Below, piece after piece: positions 61,093-64,000 of a stretch of 64,000 nucleotides of DNA (positions are counted from its first letter, which is position 1; every line of letters begins with the position of its first letter). Position numbers and translations under genes: made by a program. Origin of the DNA: an uncultured Bacillota bacterium (GTDB lineage Bacteria; Bacillota; Clostridia; Peptostreptococcales; Anaerovoracaceae); contig CAKMKG010000005.1 of the NCBI GenBank assembly GCA_927441425.1, positions 124,001-188,000 of the forward strand, given 5' to 3'. The notes below the pieces were generated by a model. The model did not search any database, had not been told where the DNA came from, and saw nothing but the letters and a program-made list of their open reading frames with translations.

Positions 61093-62640
61093 TTAATGTG
61101 CCAAAGCACAAGCCGCTTCTGCTAATGATTTTTTCAGCAAATCAAGTTGTACTGGTTTTGCCAGATGACATCGAAATCCTGCTTTGCCTGATTTCTCAAT
61201 ATCTTCCTGCTGCGCATAACCCGAGATGGCTATCATATAAACATCTTTCAAATCCTGATAACAACACACTCTCTTGGCGACTTCATAACCGCTGATTCCA
61301 GGCAGTCCAATATCACATAAAATAACATCCGGATGCAGCTCTCTTGCTATCTCCACACCAGTTTCGCCGCTAAAAGCACATATTGTTTTATGATTCAAAA
61401 ACTCAAGTAACTCACAAATAATCTCTGATAAATCAGGATTGTCTTCTATAACAAGTATCTTTAAGGAGCTATTTATTTCTTCTTTTGATATGTTGTCGCA
61501 TGGCTCGACATAATCGTCAATTTCACATGACAAAGGTAAGCGGATTGTAAAAGTTGAGCCCTTAGAAAATCCTTCGCTTTCTACCGATACAGTTCCATCA
61601 TGAAGTTCAACAATGCCCTTCACTATAGCAAGACCTAACCCAATACCTCCATTTGATCGATCAAGGCAATCGTCTGATTGAACGAAGGGATCAAAGATAT
61701 CGGATAAAAGATCTTTCGGGATTCCATATCCCGTATCACTGACTATTATTAGCAATTCAGCACTGCGTTGATCTTTTTTGACTGAAATCTTAACGATATC
61801 ACCCTTATTCGTAAACTTAAATGCGTTATGCAGAAGATTACTGATTACTTGTGACAGCCGTGTAGGATCAACATTCATATATGATACTTCCGAATTACCT
61901 TCGATGATAAAGGTGATTCCTTTACTGGAAAACTGTTCTTGATTATCTGTAGCGCATAGCAGAACAAGTTTGCTGATATCAACGCATTCCTTGTTTAATT
62001 GAATAATTCCCTTGCTAATCCGAGTAACATCCAACAGATCATCAACCAAGCGAGCCAGATGGTCAGTTTGCCTTCGGATTACTTCTAAAGAGTGATTTAA
62101 TTTATCACTTGAACAATTTGCTAATGAAAGTGCTAGGGATATCGATGCAAGAGGATTTCTTAATTCATGAGACAACATAGATAGAAATTGTGTTTTAAAG
62201 TCATTCGTTTTCTGTAAAGACAACAATGCGATTTTACGATCCGTTATATCAGATGCAGTCACACTGACTCCAATAATCTCGTTGTTCCCATTCTTTAATG
62301 GCATCCAATTTTCTTCATGATACTGTTTAATACCAGGTTGAGCTGGGGTTTCGCCTTCCACTATTAACTTTATAGCTTCTCCAGTATCTAAAACTTTTCT
62401 AAATGCTTTTTCTACCTGTTCCCCTAAATTTGGAATCAGTTCTCGTGTAGTGTGTCCGATATGATCTTCAATAGGTATCCCATTAAGATCTGCGAAGCTT
62501 TGATTTAAACACACATATCGAAGCTCCTTATCAAGAATACAAAACCCTACTGGGATACAATCATAGATAGACTCGGTGTCGATCATCTGATTAAAAAATG
62601 ACTCACTACTAAACAATGTATTATTTACTGCTAGTTTCAT
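61093..62640 (-). CDS. Hybrid PAS histidine kinase/response regulator
   Basis: This 515-residue soluble protein has a PAS domain with PAC (about 20-145), HisKA (LSHELRNPLASISLAL), HATPase (NLLHNAFKFTNK, DTGYGIPKD, GIGLGLAIV) and a C-terminal receiver (LVIEDNPDLSE, phosphoacceptor Asp in ILCDIGLPGISG, Lys in HLAKPVQ). There is no membrane segment, so it senses a cytoplasmic signal. No cognate regulator is adjacent. Clostridial orphan hybrid kinases can feed sporulation control, and a Spo0E-like gene lies nearby, but the link is inference. Confidence 0.92.
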   Translation of the reverse strand: MKLAVNNTLFSSESFFNQMIDTESIYDCIPVGFCILDKELRYVCLNQSFADLNGIPIEDHIGHTTRELIPNLGEQVEKAFRKVLDTGEAIKLIVEGETPAQPGIKQYHEENWMPLKNGNNEIIGVSVTASDITDRKIALLSLQKTNDFKTQFLSMLSHELRNPLASISLALSLANCSSDKLNHSLEVIRRQTDHLARLVDDLLDVTRISKGIIQLNKECVDISKLVLLCATDNQEQFSSKGITFIIEGNSEVSYMNVDPTRLSQVISNLLHNAFKFTNKGDIVKISVKKDQRSAELLIIVSDTGYGIPKDLLSDIFDPFVQSDDCLDRSNGGIGLGLAIVKGIVELHDGTVSVESEGFSKGSTFTIRLPLSCEIDDYVEPCDNISKEEINSSLKILVIEDNPDLSEIICELLEFLNHKTICAFSGETGVEIARELHPDVILCDIGLPGISGYEVAKRVCCYQDLKDVYMIAISGYAQQEDIEKSGKAGFRCHLAKPVQLDLLKKSLAEAACALAH

Positions 62641-62918
62641 AACCTTACTCCTTCAAGATATAGTAGCCTAATCTTAAGTCAGCCCATAATTTATCATGAT
62701 ATTATAGTCAAGGTTCTAGGAAAGATACTGTTAGCGTTTGTAAATATTATATTAATAAATGCAAATATTAATATTGTTTAACCAGCAAGAAATAGTGACA
62801 ATTAATAAAATATAGTATCTTGTTGGACTTGTCAATTAATATCATCATTTTTGATAATGTTATGATTTCTAAAATATTGTATATTATCATAAAGAAGTAA
62901 AAAGGTAAAAAGGTAATT

Positions 62919-63206
62919 ATGATTGGTGATAGAATAAAATATTTAAGAGAATTAAATGGTTATACTCAGACAATCCTAGCAAAGAAGCTTGGAATTTCAA
63001 GGAGTTCAGTGAATGCTTGGGAAATGGGAATTTCAAATATTTCATTTAAAAATTTAAGAGAACTTGCAGTTATTTTTGGTGTATCCGCTGACTTTTTATT
63101 AGAGCTTGATAAATCTGTCACTATTGATGTGTCGGGTTTATCAGCAAAACAAGTCGCCATTATTATGCAATTTGTTGAGCAAATAAGACATTCTAACAGG
63201 GATTAA
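62919..63206 (+). CDS. XRE-family transcriptional regulator
   Basis: This 95-residue protein has an N-terminal Cro/C1 HTH (IKYLRELNGYTQTILAKKLG, SRSSVNAWEMG, LAVIFGVSADFLLEL) and a short C-terminal segment. It resembles SinR-like or prophage-type repressors, but no phage genes are near. AAAAGGT precedes the ATG. It lies 140 bp upstream of a Spo0E-like gene. Confidence 0.92.
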   Translation: MIGDRIKYLRELNGYTQTILAKKLGISRSSVNAWEMGISNISFKNLRELAVIFGVSADFLLELDKSVTIDVSGLSAKQVAIIMQFVEQIRHSNRD

Positions 63207-63346
63207 AGCTGCCTATTTTTTAAGCTTTACCATTATTTTGATGTTTTCGCATAGCAAATTAAGCAAGAATCCATGTGCCTATGCCATTCAAATAGTATTA
63301 TTTATTTAATTTCGAGTATTACACACAGTTTTTAAAGGAGGCACGT

Positions 63347-63517
63347 ATGGAAGATGATGGCGAAGAAATGCTTCTCGTTAATATTAATCATTTGAAAAGT
63401 ATTTTAAATGAGATTCTATCTAATAAAAGTTTAGATAATGATGAGGTTATAATTATTAGTAATCTTTTAGATCAGTTTATTGTTGAATACATGCGATTAA
63501 TAAATCAAGATTTATAA
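63347..63517 (+). CDS. Spo0E-like aspartyl-phosphate phosphatase
   Basis: This 56-residue protein (MEDDGEEMLLVNINHLKSIL...) has the Spo0E pattern: a first helix, SLDNDEVIIISNLLDQFIV with the S-x-x-L-D-x-x-I core, then EYMRL. Such proteins dephosphorylate Spo0A~P and restrain sporulation. AAAGGAGG lies 5 bp before the ATG, supporting the call despite its short length. Confidence 0.85.
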   Translation: MEDDGEEMLLVNINHLKSILNEILSNKSLDNDEVIIISNLLDQFIVEYMRLINQDL

Positions 63518-63608
63518 TTCCCTCCTAAATAATTTATAGTTTATAATTTGGCTGTCAATAATAAGCTGATAGCTTTTTATCATTAAATGGGTTGAAATTG
63601 ACCTCATT

Positions 63609-64000
63609 TTATCCTTCTACTTCAATGAATTGTAATATCCCCTCTGCCATATAGTCTCCAAGAAACAATGTATGATAAGTTATTCTATCATATATATCTA
63701 TATCCTTCTCAAAATTTCCAGATGCTAAAGCGACCAATTCCTCAATCGTCAATCGAGTGTATTGATCTAAAAGGTTTTTCCATTGAATGTCACTCCAAAA
63801 TGGGTTAATGGTATTGAAATAAGCTGCGAATTCATTAATGTTTTGGTATAGCTGACTCGTTAGAGCGCTGGCTTGTTGATTATCACCAGATTTTATTGAA
63901 ATTGCTAGGTTCATCATTAATATAATATGATTTGATAGTAGGGTAATGAATTTCTCTGAAACCTCTCTTCCGAAGACTAACTGAAGACGTTCATGAAAAT
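63609..64000 (-). CDS. Uncharacterised helical protein of the INPFW family, N-terminus cut by window edge
   Basis: The frame is open from 63609 to the window edge. Visible residues include FHERLQLVFGREVSEKFITL, LYQNINEFAAYFNTINPFW and the C-terminal DIDIYDRITYHTLFLGDYMA. It is homologous to the protein at 36286-36777 but keeps the C-terminal segment that copy lacks. An internal ATG at 63917 is not the true start because homology continues upstream. Function unknown; the acetylglutamate kinase label seen on relatives is not supported by sequence. Confidence 0.78.
   Translation of the reverse strand, partial: FHERLQLVFGREVSEKFITLLSNHIILMMNLAISIKSGDNQQASALTSQLYQNINEFAAYFNTINPFWSDIQWKNLLDQYTRLTIEELVALASGNFEKDIDIYDRITYHTLFLGDYMAEGILQFIEVEG

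Noticed and set aside
60779-61111. 110-residue minus-strand frame after the hybrid kinase gene
   Set aside because: Lys-rich composition, no RBS, overlaps the kinase end and contains a strong terminator hairpin.

Overview
The window (about 43% G+C by eye) looks like a chromosomal segment of an anaerobic, endospore-forming member of the Clostridia. Support comes from two alpha/beta-type SASPs, Tlp, a Spo0E-like phosphatase, Ku behind a forespore-type promoter, ferredoxin-rich enzymes, a corrinoid methyltransferase system and Firmicute gene orders (tig-clpP-clpX-lon-ysxC; pstSCAB-phoU with phoB-phoR). A relative of the Anaerovoracaceae/Family XIII group is a guess from gene content only. I see no phage, insertion sequence, CRISPR array or rRNA.

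Layout. 1-7.2 kb: protein quality control, read leftward (tig, clpP, clpX, lon, ysxC, partial DUF1232), with an unusually structured 5' leader on tig. 7.2-14.9 kb: CYTH protein, a class III aminotransferase with an apparent sigma-54 promoter next to its sigma-54 activator, uridine kinase, a beta-CASP nuclease and two CrcB/FluC fluoride channel subunits. 15-21.7 kb: phosphate regulon (pstSCAB-phoU, phoB-phoR) with a textbook 11-bp-period Pho box and a 212-bp cruciform-like element at the phoU stop codon. 21.8-32 kb: pyrimidine salvage/catabolism: cytosine permease and deaminase, PreT/PreA-type dihydropyrimidine dehydrogenase, plus a duplicated pair of (LacI regulator + small PreA-like flavoprotein with ferredoxin tail). 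The preT and codB promoters carry the same palindromic operator.

32-38 kb: spore-associated and small genes (two SASPs, Ku, M23 peptidase, a frameshifted DUF4418-like membrane gene, two tRNA-Pro genes, Tlp, SRAP protein). 38-46 kb: RNase J, a small HTH protein plus release factor 3, an orphan protein resembling the sensor tail of BlaR1/M56 regulators, an ABC exporter and an HD-GYP protein. 46-54.5 kb: a chemosensory operon (CheY-like, CheW, short CheR, giant multi-HAMP receptor) lacking CheA, and a 5TM-PAS histidine kinase with an AraC-type response regulator. 54.6-59.8 kb: a corrinoid-dependent methyltransferase operon, a second operon (two PNPOx-like flavoproteins, ferredoxin, ATC-hydrolase-like protein) and a divergent PocR/AraC regulator. 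59.8-64 kb: small membrane protein, a decayed kinase fragment, a hybrid kinase, an XRE regulator, a Spo0E-like phosphatase and a partial gene of an uncharacterised family that has a second copy at 36.3 kb.

The least explained items are the methyltransferase/ATC-hydrolase/PNPOx cluster, the duplicated LacI-flavoprotein modules with their shared operator, the phoU-proximal cruciform element and the tig leader with two covarying stem-loops. All coordinates were read by eye; promoters, operators and terminators are motif matches, not experimental sites.
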